Notes: a model not told the origin generated them from the letters alone. Shown: positions 47,056-55,750, numbered from the stretch's first letter. The stretch: DNA of 64,000 bases from Roseovarius dicentrarchi (GCF_003316635.1 NZ_QNQP01000009.1:57229-121228), one strand, 5' to 3'. A program made the numbers and translations.

Positions 47056-47810
47056 CGCGACACCTCTTGCTCCGGCGGCTCGGGGCGGGGGCGGTATTTT
47101 GCGCCCTTCCACCACAGTTTCAGCGCCTGCCAGTGAATCAGCGCCAGCACCCGGCGCGACCCGAAGGGCCTGCGCAGCATGGCGCGCAACAGGCCCCGAT
47201 TGCTCAGCGCGCGGCGCGGGCCGACCAGCGTGGCGGTCAGCCCGCCATCGCCGCCGGTCATGTCGATCCAGATACCGATCCGGTCATCGCGGATGTCAAA
47301 GCGGAACGCGTACCCGCCATCCAGCTGCTGAAACGGCGAGACGTGAAAGATCTTGGCAGCGGTCAGCCGGTCGCTGGCGGCAATAACCGAACCGTCCGGC
47401 TTGTGGCACAGATAGCTGTGCCGGTCGCCAAAGGTGTTGCTGACCTCGCAGATCACCTGCCGCAACCCGCCCGCCTCATCCCGGCACAGCCAGAACGATA
47501 CCGGGTTGAACACATGGCCCAGAACGCGCGGCTGCGCCAGCAGCTCGATCCGGTGCGGTTGCGGCAGCTGGTACTCCTTCAACACCTGCCGCACCCACGG
47601 CGCTCCGATCCCCTGCTTGGGCGGGCCGCCGTGATCGCTGTCATGCAGGCTGGCCAGCCCGGTGCGGTTGCGCGCAAACAGGCGCGGCGCGGCGGGCGCC
47701 GCATCCTCGGCATCCAGCAGCACATAGTCGATGGAATAGCGGAACGCGTTGCGCACCGCCCCCTTGCGCCCGTGCCATGTGTGGCCTGCGATATGATCGA
47801 CGCGGCTCAT
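47052..47810 (-). CDS. DUF1365 family protein
   Basis: A 252-aa protein with the DUF1365 features GHTWHGRKGAVRNAFRYSIDYVLLD, LGHVFNPVSFWLC, NTFGDRHSYL and KIFHVSPFQ. DUF1365 genes almost always follow a COG2907 FAD oxidoreductase and are part of stress-linked lipid modification clusters. Biochemical function is unknown to me. ATGA overlap with the FAD gene upstream, TTGA with MFS downstream. Confidence 0.9.
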   Translation of the reverse strand: MSRVDHIAGHTWHGRKGAVRNAFRYSIDYVLLDAEDAAPAAPRLFARNRTGLASLHDSDHGGPPKQGIGAPWVRQVLKEYQLPQPHRIELLAQPRVLGHVFNPVSFWLCRDEAGGLRQVICEVSNTFGDRHSYLCHKPDGSVIAASDRLTAAKIFHVSPFQQLDGGYAFRFDIRDDRIGIWIDMTGGDGGLTATLVGPRRALSNRGLLRAMLRRPFGSRRVLALIHWQALKLWWKGAKYRPRPEPPEQEVSR

Positions 47811-49096
47811 GCGGCGGCAAGCGCGCCGCGCGCGGTTAGCGCGTCGGCCACATCCACGGCGCTGCCCAGCCCATCCTCGTGAAAACCGTTCTTCATCCAA
47901 GCCCCGCAAAACCATGTCGACCGTGCGCCATTCATCGCGGCAATCTGCCCCTGCGCCGCCAGCGCCGCGCGATCATACACCGGATGGCGCAAGGTGACAC
48001 GGTCATGGATCAGATCCTCGCGAATGGTGCGCAGGCTGTTCAGCGTGACAAAATGCGGATCGTCCATCGGGATCGGTTGCAGTTTGTTCATCCAGTAGGT
48101 CAGATCAATGCGGCCATCGGATTTACCCTTTTCCTCGGTATAGTTCCACGACGACCAGACAGCGCGGCGGCGCGGCATCACAGACGCATCGGAATGCAGC
48201 ACGACATCGTTGGGCTGGTACGCGATGGCGCCCAGCAGGCGCGCCTCCTCCGGGCTGGGATCGGCCAGCAGGCGCAGCGAATCGTCCGAATGGGTGGCCA
48301 TAATGACATCGTCAAACCGCTCCCAATCGCCTTGCGCCCTTACTTCGACACCGCCGGGGAACCGGCGCACCGCCTGCACGGGGCATCCGGGGCGCAGTCG
48401 CGCGCCAAGACGGCGCAGATGCGCCTCAAGCCGCTGCACATACTGCACCGATCCACCCTGAACCGTGTACCACTGGTGCTGCCCGGCATAGCCCAGCAGC
48501 GCGTGGTTCTCGAAAAACCGGGTCATGGTTTCCGCCGGGAAATCCATGATCTTCTCGGTCGGGGTGGACCAGATCGCGCCGGACAGCGGCAAAAGGTAAT
48601 AGTCGCGAAACCACGGCCCCAGCCGCAGATGCACCAACAGATCGCCGATGGTCATGTCGCGCCCCTTGGCGGCATCCACCGCCCCGGCGTTGAAGCGGAA
48701 AATATCGCGCAGCATCCGCAAATAGGACGGCCGCGCCACATTGCGCCACTGCGCAAAGGCCGCGCCCGCCCCAGCCAGCCCATATTCCAGCCGCCCCCCG
48801 TCGATGGAGGCGGCAAAGCTCATGTTGCTGGGCACCACCGGCACATCAAGCTGCGCGAACAGATCGGCCAGATGCGGATAATTGGCATAGTTGAACACGA
48901 TGAACCCGGTATCGACCGGCTGATCGCCGTTTTTGCCCGCCATGATGGTGCGGGCATGTCCGCCGAGGCGCGGCTCGGCCTCGTAAAGGGTGACGTCATG
49001 GGTTTCGGACAGCCTGTGCGCCGCACCCATCCCGGAAATGCCCGCGCCGATGATGGCAATTTTGCGCCGCGCGGCGGGCTGTAGCTCGAATGGCAT
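47807..49096 (-). CDS. FAD-dependent NAD(P)-binding oxidoreductase (COG2907)
   Basis: A 429-aa amine-oxidase-like flavoprotein. FAD motif IAIIGAGISGMGAAHRL followed by an acidic YEAEPRLGGHA, substrate-domain DTGFIVFNYANYPHL, and C-terminal FCGAWMKNGFHEDGLGSAVDVA. COG2907 proteins pair with DUF1365 and usually a cyclopropane-fatty-acid-synthase-like methyltransferase; that methyltransferase is missing here. Start ATG 49096. Divergent from rpoE with overlapping promoters (49163-49213). Confidence 0.9.
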   Translation of the reverse strand: MPFELQPAARRKIAIIGAGISGMGAAHRLSETHDVTLYEAEPRLGGHARTIMAGKNGDQPVDTGFIVFNYANYPHLADLFAQLDVPVVPSNMSFAASIDGGRLEYGLAGAGAAFAQWRNVARPSYLRMLRDIFRFNAGAVDAAKGRDMTIGDLLVHLRLGPWFRDYYLLPLSGAIWSTPTEKIMDFPAETMTRFFENHALLGYAGQHQWYTVQGGSVQYVQRLEAHLRRLGARLRPGCPVQAVRRFPGGVEVRAQGDWERFDDVIMATHSDDSLRLLADPSPEEARLLGAIAYQPNDVVLHSDASVMPRRRAVWSSWNYTEEKGKSDGRIDLTYWMNKLQPIPMDDPHFVTLNSLRTIREDLIHDRVTLRHPVYDRAALAAQGQIAAMNGARSTWFCGAWMKNGFHEDGLGSAVDVADALTARGALAAA

Positions 49097-49162
49097 AAGG
49101 TGATGTTTCCGTTTCTTATATGTGTTCAGGGATCTACGCGGGACCAGACGTTTCGGATGCAT

Positions 49163-49192
49163 ATTATATTCTGCCCCGGTGATGTGATCCAA
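49163..49192 (-). promoter_or_regulatory. sigma-70-like promoter of the FAD-DUF1365-MFS-SDR operon
   Basis: On the minus strand TTGGAT (plus 49187-49192) and a consensus TATAAT (plus 49163-49168) are 18 bases apart. The TTGGAT hexamer is the complement of the RpoE -35 (TGATCCAA), so RNA polymerase at one promoter should block the other. The predicted start is about 60 bases before the ATG. Confidence 0.5.
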
Positions 49193-49213
49193 TCGCACCA
49201 GACCTGCGTAAGG
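49185..49213 (+). promoter_or_regulatory. RpoE-dependent autoregulatory promoter of rpoE-chrR
   Basis: TGATCC (49185-49190), 18-base spacer, TAAGG (49209-49213), matching the Rhodobacter RpoE consensus (TGATCC / TAAG). The regulator itself is encoded just downstream, so it is most likely positive autoregulation released when ChrR is lost. Confidence 0.8.
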
Positions 49214-49344
49214 CTTGCATGACTTGCACAATTGACACTGGCCGCCATGACTTGGCATCTTTCGCTGGCACGTTTAGAAACGTGGTTGCAGCCGGATGCC
49301 GGATGCCCGGCGGCACGTCCATTGAAAAGTCAGGAATTGTTCAA

Positions 49345-49896
49345 GTGTCCGCAGACAGGCAAAGCGAAAACAGCCGCTGGACCGCCTGCATCGCGCGCAT
49401 ACGCGACGATGCGGACGAGGCCGCCTTTGCCGATCTGTTCGAACATTTCGCGCCACGCATCAAAGGGTATCTGATAAAATCAGGCGCCAGCACCACCTTG
49501 GCCGAGGAATGCGCGCAGGATGTGATGGCCACCCTTTGGCAAAAGGCGCATCAGTTCGATCCGTCGCGCGCCAGCGCTGCAACCTGGATTTTCACCATCG
49601 CGCGAAACCGGCGGATAGATGCGCTGCGCAAATCGCGCAGGCCTGAACCCGAAGAGGTGGACTGGGGCCCCGAGGCGCCGCCGGATCAGGCCGATGTTCT
49701 TGCCATGGAAGAGGCCAGCGAGGAATTGGTCCGCGCCATAGACGCCCTGCCGGAGAAACAGAAAAGCCTGATACAGGCGGCCTATTTTCACGATCTCAGC
49801 CATTCCGAAATCGCCGATCAGACGGGCCTGCCGCTCGGAACGATCAAATCCCGTATCAGACTGGCGCTGGATCGATTGCGCCACGCGATGAATTGA
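49345..49896 (+). CDS. rpoE: ECF RNA polymerase sigma factor RpoE (singlet-oxygen type)
   Basis: A 183-aa group IV sigma factor. Region 2 reads LFEHFAPRIKGYLIKSGASTTLAEECAQDVMATLWQKA and region 4 LPEKQKSLIQAAYFHDLSHSEIADQTGLPLGTIKSRIRLALDRLR. It belongs to the ECF11-like group controlled by a ChrR zinc anti-sigma factor encoded next. Start: I take the GTG 49345 with AGGAA upstream; an ATG at 49219 would add 42 non-conserved residues and coincide with the predicted transcription start. The resulting untranslated leader is about 125 bases. Confidence 0.9.
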   Translation: MSADRQSENSRWTACIARIRDDADEAAFADLFEHFAPRIKGYLIKSGASTTLAEECAQDVMATLWQKAHQFDPSRASAATWIFTIARNRRIDALRKSRRPEPEEVDWGPEAPPDQADVLAMEEASEELVRAIDALPEKQKSLIQAAYFHDLSHSEIADQTGLPLGTIKSRIRLALDRLRHAMN

Positions 49897-49904
49897 AGAC
49901 AACT

Positions 49905-50549
49905 ATGACAAAGACCATTCAACACCACCTGACCGATGGCCTGCTGATGGCGTATTCTGCCGGCACATTGCCGGAGGCGTTCAACCTGACCGTCGCGGCC
50001 CATGTCAGCATGTGCGACACCTGCCGCGCCCGCCTGGGCGCGTTTGACAGCGTCGGCGGCGCACTGATGTCCGCGCAAGACAGCGCGCCAATGGCGGCGG
50101 GCAGCCTTCGGGCGTGCCTTGCGGCGGCCAAGGCGGGCGGCCGCGCAGAAGCGGCGCCCCGCAAACGTGGCGTTCTGCCCGCACCGTTGATCAGCTACAT
50201 CGGCGGCGATCTGGACGATGTGAAATGGCGGCCCGTTGGCATGGGCGTGCGTCAGGCGATCCTGCCAACGGACAAACGCGCGACGGCAAGGTTGCTCTAC
50301 ATACCTGCCGGGGCTGCCGTGCCGGATCACGGCCATCGCGGGACAGAACTGACACTGGTCCTTCAGGGCTCCTTTGCCGATGAAACCGCGCGCTTTGCCA
50401 AAGGCGACATCGAGGTTGCGGACGAGGATATGCACCACACGCCGATCGCCGATATTGGCGACGATTGCATCTGTCTGGCTGCAACCGACGCGCCGCTCAG
50501 GTTTCGCGGCCTGATCCCGCGCATTGCGCAGCCCTTCCTGCGGATCTGA
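49905..50549 (+). CDS. chrR: ChrR anti-sigma factor with cupin domain
   Basis: A 214-aa protein. The N-terminal zinc anti-sigma domain has His7/His8, then HVSMCDTC (His33, Cys37, Cys40). The C-terminal cupin has PDHGHRGTELTLVLQG (His, His, Glu metal ligands) and HTPIAD. Close to the Rhodobacter sphaeroides ChrR in layout, which releases RpoE on singlet oxygen. ATG 49905 is 8 bases after the rpoE stop; a TTG at 49893 overlapping the stop is an alternative. Confidence 0.93.
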   Translation: MTKTIQHHLTDGLLMAYSAGTLPEAFNLTVAAHVSMCDTCRARLGAFDSVGGALMSAQDSAPMAAGSLRACLAAAKAGGRAEAAPRKRGVLPAPLISYIGGDLDDVKWRPVGMGVRQAILPTDKRATARLLYIPAGAAVPDHGHRGTELTLVLQGSFADETARFAKGDIEVADEDMHHTPIADIGDDCICLAATDAPLRFRGLIPRIAQPFLRI

Positions 50550-50617
50550 ACGTTCTCAGGGCGTTTTGCGCTGGCGGCTTTTATCCAATGAACAGCGGTG
50601 CGGATGGCAGCGCCGCG

Positions 50618-51010
50618 TCAGACCCCCACATCAGGGCCGGGGCAGGACAGGGGCTGCGTGCTGCGCTCGACCTCGTATAATTCCTCAAGCTCGGGCGCAT
50701 TGGCAAACCGCGCAATCAGGCCGCTGCCGCCCCGGCGGAACGTCCAGCATTGCGGTGACGGCTCTTCGTCATAGACAAAGCAGATCAGCTCGCCCTCGGC
50801 ATACCATGTGCCTTCCAGACAGCGCCCGTCCAGAAATGACCAGCGCACACGGCGGCCTTCCCCGTACTCTTCTGCGCCATAAGGCGCGCCGGCGCTGCCG
50901 TAGGTGAAGGTGTGGCCGCGCGTGTACGCGTCGAACTGCTCCGGCGTCATGTTCCCCTCGGCCATGGCCGGGGCGGCAAACAGGCAAAAGGCATAGACCA
51001 GGTAGCGCAT
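50618..51010 (-). CDS. exported hypothetical protein
   Basis: A 130-aa protein with signal peptide MRYLVYAFCLFAAPAMAEG (cut near AMA-EG) and a mature segment having GHTFTYGSAGAPYGAEEYGEGRRVRWSFLDGRCLEGTWYAEGELICFVYDEEPSPQCWTF. Three cysteines are present. The pattern (aromatic- and glycine-rich beta) resembles small periplasmic proteins of Rhodobacteraceae; function is unknown to me. It is read towards chrR and follows alkB on the same strand. Confidence 0.7.
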   Translation of the reverse strand: MRYLVYAFCLFAAPAMAEGNMTPEQFDAYTRGHTFTYGSAGAPYGAEEYGEGRRVRWSFLDGRCLEGTWYAEGELICFVYDEEPSPQCWTFRRGGSGLIARFANAPELEELYEVERSTQPLSCPGPDVGV

Positions 51011-51054
51011 AACGCGATCCTGGCACAGGTGCCGTATATCTGGCCAGCGGTGTT

Positions 51055-52086
51055 TCATGGTGCGTCCGGCTGCGGCGCCCATTTGCGCACCCGGCGATCC
51101 ATCACCCGGCGCCACAGCGGCGGCGCCAGTGACAGCGCCGCCATCGCGGGCAGCGGATAGGGCAAACACGGCATCGCGTCCGGGTGCAGGCGCAGCGCGG
51201 GATAAATGCGCCCCGGATTGACGTGATGATCGGAATGGCGCGGCGCATTCAGCGTCAGCGCGGATGAAAACCAATGCGGCGTATTCCACGAATGCTGCGG
51301 GCCGACAGGCTCCAGCCTGCCGTCTGGCAAGGCGCGGCGGCGCAGGCCGTAATGCTGCACGTAATCCGACATCAGGATCTGCACCTGCGCGTAAAGGCAT
51401 ATCGCAACATACCGCGCGACACCGACCACTCCGCCCAAGATAAATGCGGCTGCAAGGAATGCAGCGCCGCCTGCGATGTACAAAACATACGGATGCCGCC
51501 ACATAGACCGCCCCGCGCGGCGCAGCATTGCCGTTTCCGCCCGCAATCCGGCGACAAAACTGCCCGCCCCGGCGCGCAGTGCGAAATGATAAAACCCCTC
51601 GCCCACGGGCGCAGAGTTTGGATCGCCGTCGCTGGCGACATATACGTGATGAACGCGCAAATGCGCGCTGGCATGATGGCCCACCAGAAGGCTGGTATAA
51701 ACAAGGCGGCCCAGCAGACGTGCGGCGCGGGCGGGTTTGTGAATCAGCTCATGCGCCACAGGATGCGCGATCTGGCCAAAAACCAGCGCCGCAGCGATGG
51801 CCAGCAGAAGGCGCTGCACCGCGCCCTGCCCGCCACCCGCACCGATAGCCTGCACTGTCAGCGCCAACAGCGCGAAATGCAAAAGGCCGAGAAGCACCAG
51901 CAATGGCATGGCGGCGGGAAACGCGTCCTGTGCTTGCGTTTTCATGCGGGCAGGCACCAGCCGGTCCATCGCAAACGCGAAAACCGTCATATAGCCAAGC
52001 GCAAGCGCTGGCCAAGGCGCGCCGACAGTAGCGCCCAGCGCAATCAGCGCCGCCGGCGCGAGCGTCGCGCAGTAGAAAAGTAGCAT
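51055..52086 (-). CDS. alkB: alkane 1-monooxygenase-like membrane diiron enzyme
   Basis: A 343-aa integral-membrane non-haem diiron hydroxylase of the AlkB family. Histidine clusters HELIHK, HHASAHLRVHH and RHSDHH plus VQHYGLRRR match the AlkB boxes, with 5-6 helices in between. It would hydroxylate alkanes or fatty acyl chains with O2 and a rubredoxin; no rubredoxin gene is visible here. It lies 45 bases upstream of the exported-protein gene and just beyond rpoE-chrR, which may link it to oxidised lipids (inference). Confidence 0.9.
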   Translation of the reverse strand: MLLFYCATLAPAALIALGATVGAPWPALALGYMTVFAFAMDRLVPARMKTQAQDAFPAAMPLLVLLGLLHFALLALTVQAIGAGGGQGAVQRLLLAIAAALVFGQIAHPVAHELIHKPARAARLLGRLVYTSLLVGHHASAHLRVHHVYVASDGDPNSAPVGEGFYHFALRAGAGSFVAGLRAETAMLRRAGRSMWRHPYVLYIAGGAAFLAAAFILGGVVGVARYVAICLYAQVQILMSDYVQHYGLRRRALPDGRLEPVGPQHSWNTPHWFSSALTLNAPRHSDHHVNPGRIYPALRLHPDAMPCLPYPLPAMAALSLAPPLWRRVMDRRVRKWAPQPDAP

Positions 52087-52269
52087 ATTCGCGCCCTTGC
52101 TTGCCTTTGCCCCGATCAGGATACGCCCGATATGTTAACAGATCACGCATATTTCCAGAAAAAACGCGGCTGGCGCATCCGTCCCGCTGGCGCCCATCGC
52201 GCATCCGGTCCCTTCCATATCGGCGCCAAGGCGATTAGGTCATAGAGAGTCTGCAATTTCGGGGGCGTC

Positions 52270-53439
52270 ATGGCGTTTTTCAAAAAGCTCAAGGACCGTC
52301 TGTTCAACTCCTCGTCCAAGCTGGACGAAGGGCTGGACGCCATCATGCAGGATGCCGAGCCGGATCCGGCGCCCGCCACACCGCAAACCGCACCCGAGCC
52401 TGCCAAGGCACCTCGGGAAATTCCTGCGCCACCGTCTGAAGTACCGCCCCCCGCCCCGACCGAAATCCCGACCGCACCCACAGAACAGCTGCGCGCACCC
52501 ACCCCGCTGGAAATACCGATCGAAACCCCGCCCAGCGCGGAGGCAGCGCCGCGTGCCGGGTTACTGGGCCGTCTTCTGGGGCGCGAGGCCGCCAAGGCGC
52601 CGCGCCGCGTGCTGGACGATGACATGCTGGAGCAGCTCGAAGAGCTGCTCATCACTGCCGATATGGGGGTCGATACCGCGCTGCGCGTGACCGCCAACAT
52701 GGCCGAGGGGCGCATGGGAAAACGCCTGTCTGCACAGGAAATCAAAGAGCTGCTGGCGCGCGAGATTGCCCGCATCATGGACCCGGTCGCAACGCCCATG
52801 CCGCTCTACGCCAAAAAGCCGCAGGTGGTTCTGGTCGTCGGCGTCAACGGCTCTGGCAAGACGACGACAATCGGCAAGCTGGCGAGCCAGTTCAAGGCGG
52901 CCGGCAAATCCGTGGTCATCGCCGCCGGCGACACGTTCCGCGCCGCCGCCGTGGAGCAGTTGCAGATATGGGGCGACCGCGCCGGCGTGCCGGTTCTGAC
53001 CGCACCGGAGGGCAGCGACCCGGCCAGCCTTGCATGGGACGCGATGGCGCAGGCCGAACGCGACGGCGTGGATTTGTTGATGATCGACACTGCCGGGCGC
53101 CTGCAAAACCGCGCCGACCTGATGGAGGAATTGGCCAAGATCGTCCGCGTCATCCGCAAGAAAGACCCGACCGCACCGCACAACACCCTGCTGGTGCTGG
53201 ACGCGACCACCGGCCAGAATGCGCTGAGCCAGGTCGAGACATTCCAGAAGCTGGCCGATGTGTCCGGCCTGATCATGACCAAGCTGGACGGCACGGCGCG
53301 CGGCGGCGTTCTGGTTGCGCTGGCGGATAAATTCGGCCTGCCCATCCACGCAATCGGAGTGGGCGAGCAGATTGACGATCTGTCACCCTTCGATCCCGAG
53401 GAGTTTGCAGCGGCCTTGACCGGCCTTGGCGTGGAGTGA
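52270..53439 (+). CDS. ftsY: signal recognition particle receptor FtsY
   Basis: A 389-aa SRP GTPase receptor. N-terminal acidic, Pro-rich A-domain (about 20-95), then N (100-175) and G domains. G-motifs: GVNGSGKTTTIGKL, DTFRAAAVEQL, DTAGRLQNR and TKLDG. Start ATG 52270 is preceded by GGGGG. Followed by convergent MgtC. Confidence 0.96.
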   Translation: MAFFKKLKDRLFNSSSKLDEGLDAIMQDAEPDPAPATPQTAPEPAKAPREIPAPPSEVPPPAPTEIPTAPTEQLRAPTPLEIPIETPPSAEAAPRAGLLGRLLGREAAKAPRRVLDDDMLEQLEELLITADMGVDTALRVTANMAEGRMGKRLSAQEIKELLAREIARIMDPVATPMPLYAKKPQVVLVVGVNGSGKTTTIGKLASQFKAAGKSVVIAAGDTFRAAAVEQLQIWGDRAGVPVLTAPEGSDPASLAWDAMAQAERDGVDLLMIDTAGRLQNRADLMEELAKIVRVIRKKDPTAPHNTLLVLDATTGQNALSQVETFQKLADVSGLIMTKLDGTARGGVLVALADKFGLPIHAIGVGEQIDDLSPFDPEEFAAALTGLGVE

Positions 53440-53442
53440 AGG

Positions 53443-53925
53443 CTATTCAGACCCGATTTGGCGGCCGGCAAGGCCAACCAGCGTCAGAACCGTGACCACG
53501 ATCACCGTTGCCATGGCGGCAAGCGGCATCTGCCCCGATCCGCAGGCCAGCCCGATACCCCCTGCCAGCCACATTGACGCGCCGGTCGTGGTGTTGCGCA
53601 CCTTATCCCCCGAGGTGAAAATGATACCAGCGGCCAGAAAGGCAACGCCGGCGGTCACAGCCTCGATCAGGCGCAGCGGATCGACCTGTAGCTCGGCATC
53701 GGCGCCGAATGACATCGCAGACAGTTGCTGGCTGACGATGATGAAAAGGCAGGCGGCAATCGACACCAGCATGTGCGTGCGCAGGCCCGCAGGCTTCTGC
53801 CGCCACTCACGCTCGAACCCGATCACGCCGCCCAGCACCAGCGCGGCCATCAGGCGGATCCCCGCGATCAGTGGCGGGACCGAAGTGAACGTGCCATCCA
53901 GCTCATCGGCAATAATGTCCAGCAT
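53443..53925 (-). CDS. MgtC/SapB family membrane protein
   Basis: A 160-aa protein with about four helices and the family signature MAALVLGGVIGFEREWRQKPAGLRTHMLVSI and GVAFLAAGIIF. MgtC-type proteins modulate Mg2+ homeostasis or F-type ATPase; this is a short form lacking the C-terminal ACT-like domain. Start ATG 53925 with a strong AGGAGG site. Convergent with ftsY (3 bases between stops). Confidence 0.88.
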   Translation of the reverse strand: MLDIIADELDGTFTSVPPLIAGIRLMAALVLGGVIGFEREWRQKPAGLRTHMLVSIAACLFIIVSQQLSAMSFGADAELQVDPLRLIEAVTAGVAFLAAGIIFTSGDKVRNTTTGASMWLAGGIGLACGSGQMPLAAMATVIVVTVLTLVGLAGRQIGSE

Positions 53926-53991
53926 ATGCCCTCCTGTCGCAGATGTTGCCCAACGTGATGCGACAAGCCTTGGTTCCCGGCGGGCAGGATC

Positions 53992-54894
53992 GTGAGCGAC
54001 TGGCTGATATCGCTGGAGGGCACGCCGGCCGGGCATCACATGGCGCTGGCGCTGGCGCTGCTGGCGGCGGTCCTGCATGCGGCGTTTGGCGCGCTGCAAA
54101 AGGGGCGGCATGATCCGTGGCTGACACGCGGCGCGATTGATGCAAGCTATGCGGTGATGGCGGCGCCCTTTGCGTTGTTCGTGGTGCCGTGGCCGGAGCC
54201 GCATATGTGGCCGATCTTTGCCGGGGCGTGGGTTATCCACATCGTCTACAAGCTGCTACAGGCCATGGCCTATACACGCGGCGCCTATACGGTGGTTTAT
54301 CCCGTGGTGCGCGGCACCGGGCCGCTGTTTGCGGTGATCGGCGCCTACTTCATCTTTGGCGAGCAGTTCAATCTGGTGCAATGGGGCGGCGTGGCGGTGC
54401 TGCTATCGGGCATTTTCGGGCTGGCGGCCTATAATCTGGTATTCCTGACAGCCGCGCGCGAGACGCTGAACGCGGCGCTGGCGCTGGCATTCCTGACCGG
54501 TCTGATGGTCGCCGCCTACACGACATATGACGCCTACGGCATCCGCGCGACGGCAAACCCGTTTACCTTTCTTGCGTGGTTTTTCCTGATCGACGGGCTG
54601 ACAATGCCGGTGATCGCCCTGCGCCGCTGGCGCAAGATGGCGGCGCCGCCTGCCCCCGGCCCGCTGATGCTGCGCGGGGTGATCGGGGGCATCGTCGCGT
54701 TCTTTTCCTTCGGGTCGGTGATGATGGCCACCCGTCTGGACAATGTCGGCGAGGCGGCGGTCCTGCGCGAAACATCGACCGTTTTTGCCGCGCTGATCGG
54801 CTGGCTGATCCTGGGCGAAACTGTAGGGCCGCGCCGCGCCGTCTTGATGTCCTTGATTGCCATTGGCGCCGTGATAGTTGAAATGGGCGGATAA
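53992..54894 (+). CDS. DMT superfamily (EamA) transporter
   Basis: A 300-aa protein with about 10 helices in two EamA repeats: AYTRGAYTVVYPVVRGTGPLFAVIGA and the C-terminal ATRLDNVGEAAVLRETSTVFAALIGWLILGETVG. Substrate unknown. Begins with GTG 53992 (CAGGATC upstream). Followed by ispZ after 11 bases. Confidence 0.88.
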   Translation: MSDWLISLEGTPAGHHMALALALLAAVLHAAFGALQKGRHDPWLTRGAIDASYAVMAAPFALFVVPWPEPHMWPIFAGAWVIHIVYKLLQAMAYTRGAYTVVYPVVRGTGPLFAVIGAYFIFGEQFNLVQWGGVAVLLSGIFGLAAYNLVFLTAARETLNAALALAFLTGLMVAAYTTYDAYGIRATANPFTFLAWFFLIDGLTMPVIALRRWRKMAAPPAPGPLMLRGVIGGIVAFFSFGSVMMATRLDNVGEAAVLRETSTVFAALIGWLILGETVGPRRAVLMSLIAIGAVIVEMGG

Positions 54895-54905
54895 AGGAGA
54901 CGCGC

Positions 54906-55505
54906 ATGACCGAACGCACAATCAACGGTGGCCTGAAAACGGCCCTCGAACTTGGCCCGATTCTGGCGTTTTTCGTCGCCTATATCTGGCTCAAGGACCG
55001 GGTGTTTGCCATCGGCGGGACGGAGTATGACGGCTTTATCGTCGTGACGGCGGGGTTCATTCCGGTCTTTCTGCTTTCCATCGGCATCCTGTGGGCGCTG
55101 ACCGGGCATCTGTCAAAGATGCAGGCGATGACGGCGGTTCTGATCACCGTTTTCGGCGGGCTCAGCATCTGGTTCAACGACCCGAAATTTTTCAAGATGA
55201 AGCCGACGATCATCTATCTGCTGTTCGGCGGCATCCTCGGCATTGGCCTGCTGCGGGGGCGATCCTATCTGCAAACGGTCATGGACACGGTGATGCCCCT
55301 CACCCATACCGGCTGGATGATCCTGACACGCCGCCTGATGCTGTTCTTTTTCAGCCTTGCCGCCTTGAACGAGATCATCTGGCGCACCCAGTCCGAAGAA
55401 ACCTGGGTCTATTTCAAGACCTTCGGCCTGACAGCGGCGATTTTCGTCTTTTTCATAACGCAATCAAAGCTTTTCAACGAACACAGCTCAGCGCCGAAGG
55501 ACTGA
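54906..55505 (+). CDS. yciB: inner membrane-spanning septation protein IspZ/YciB
   Basis: A 199-aa five-helix protein. Family features LELGPILAFFVAYIW, FGGLSIWFNDPKFFKMKPTIIYLLFG and LTRRLMLFFFSLAALNEIIWRT are present. YciB/IspZ takes part in cell-envelope maintenance and septation. Co-directional with the DMT gene. Next on the strand, after 245 bases, is flhA. Confidence 0.93.
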   Translation: MTERTINGGLKTALELGPILAFFVAYIWLKDRVFAIGGTEYDGFIVVTAGFIPVFLLSIGILWALTGHLSKMQAMTAVLITVFGGLSIWFNDPKFFKMKPTIIYLLFGGILGIGLLRGRSYLQTVMDTVMPLTHTGWMILTRRLMLFFFSLAALNEIIWRTQSEETWVYFKTFGLTAAIFVFFITQSKLFNEHSSAPKD

Positions 55506-55750
55506 TCTGGCGCGATGCCTTGAGGCAAGCGGTTGCAACCCGGCGCCGCTGATAAAGCTGCACAAGCTGGCTGACAGCACACAGTGCGTTTGGATGCGAA
55601 CCAAACACATTCGAGGCCATTAAAACGGCGCTTTGGCGCGTCAAACGCTTATCCTTTAATGAAAAATTTACGAACCCCGCCTTACAAGAAACATCAGGCA
55701 AATGCGTTCTGGCGACAGAATTCATAAAAATCCAAGCCAGGTTTCACGTA
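55506..55750 (+). promoter_or_regulatory. upstream region of the flhA operon
   Basis: This 245-base stretch holds no gene and is somewhat AT-rich toward 55640-55745. TTAA-7-TTTAC (55656-55671) is one base from the CtrA box (TTAA-N7-TTAAC), and flagellar genes of this family are often under CtrA control. No clear sigma-70 pair is seen. Confidence 0.35.

Noticed and set aside
49219..49344. ATG 49219 as rpoE start
   Set aside because: Adds 42 residues without family similarity and coincides with the predicted transcription start; GTG 49345 fits better.
52100..52140. Second RpoE promoter before alkB (TGATCT on the minus strand)
   Set aside because: No TAAG-type -10 at 16-19 bases; match judged chance.
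55506..55530. sigma-54 promoter (TGGCGCGATGCCTTGA) before flhA
   Set aside because: The -12 GC is not at the required spacing.
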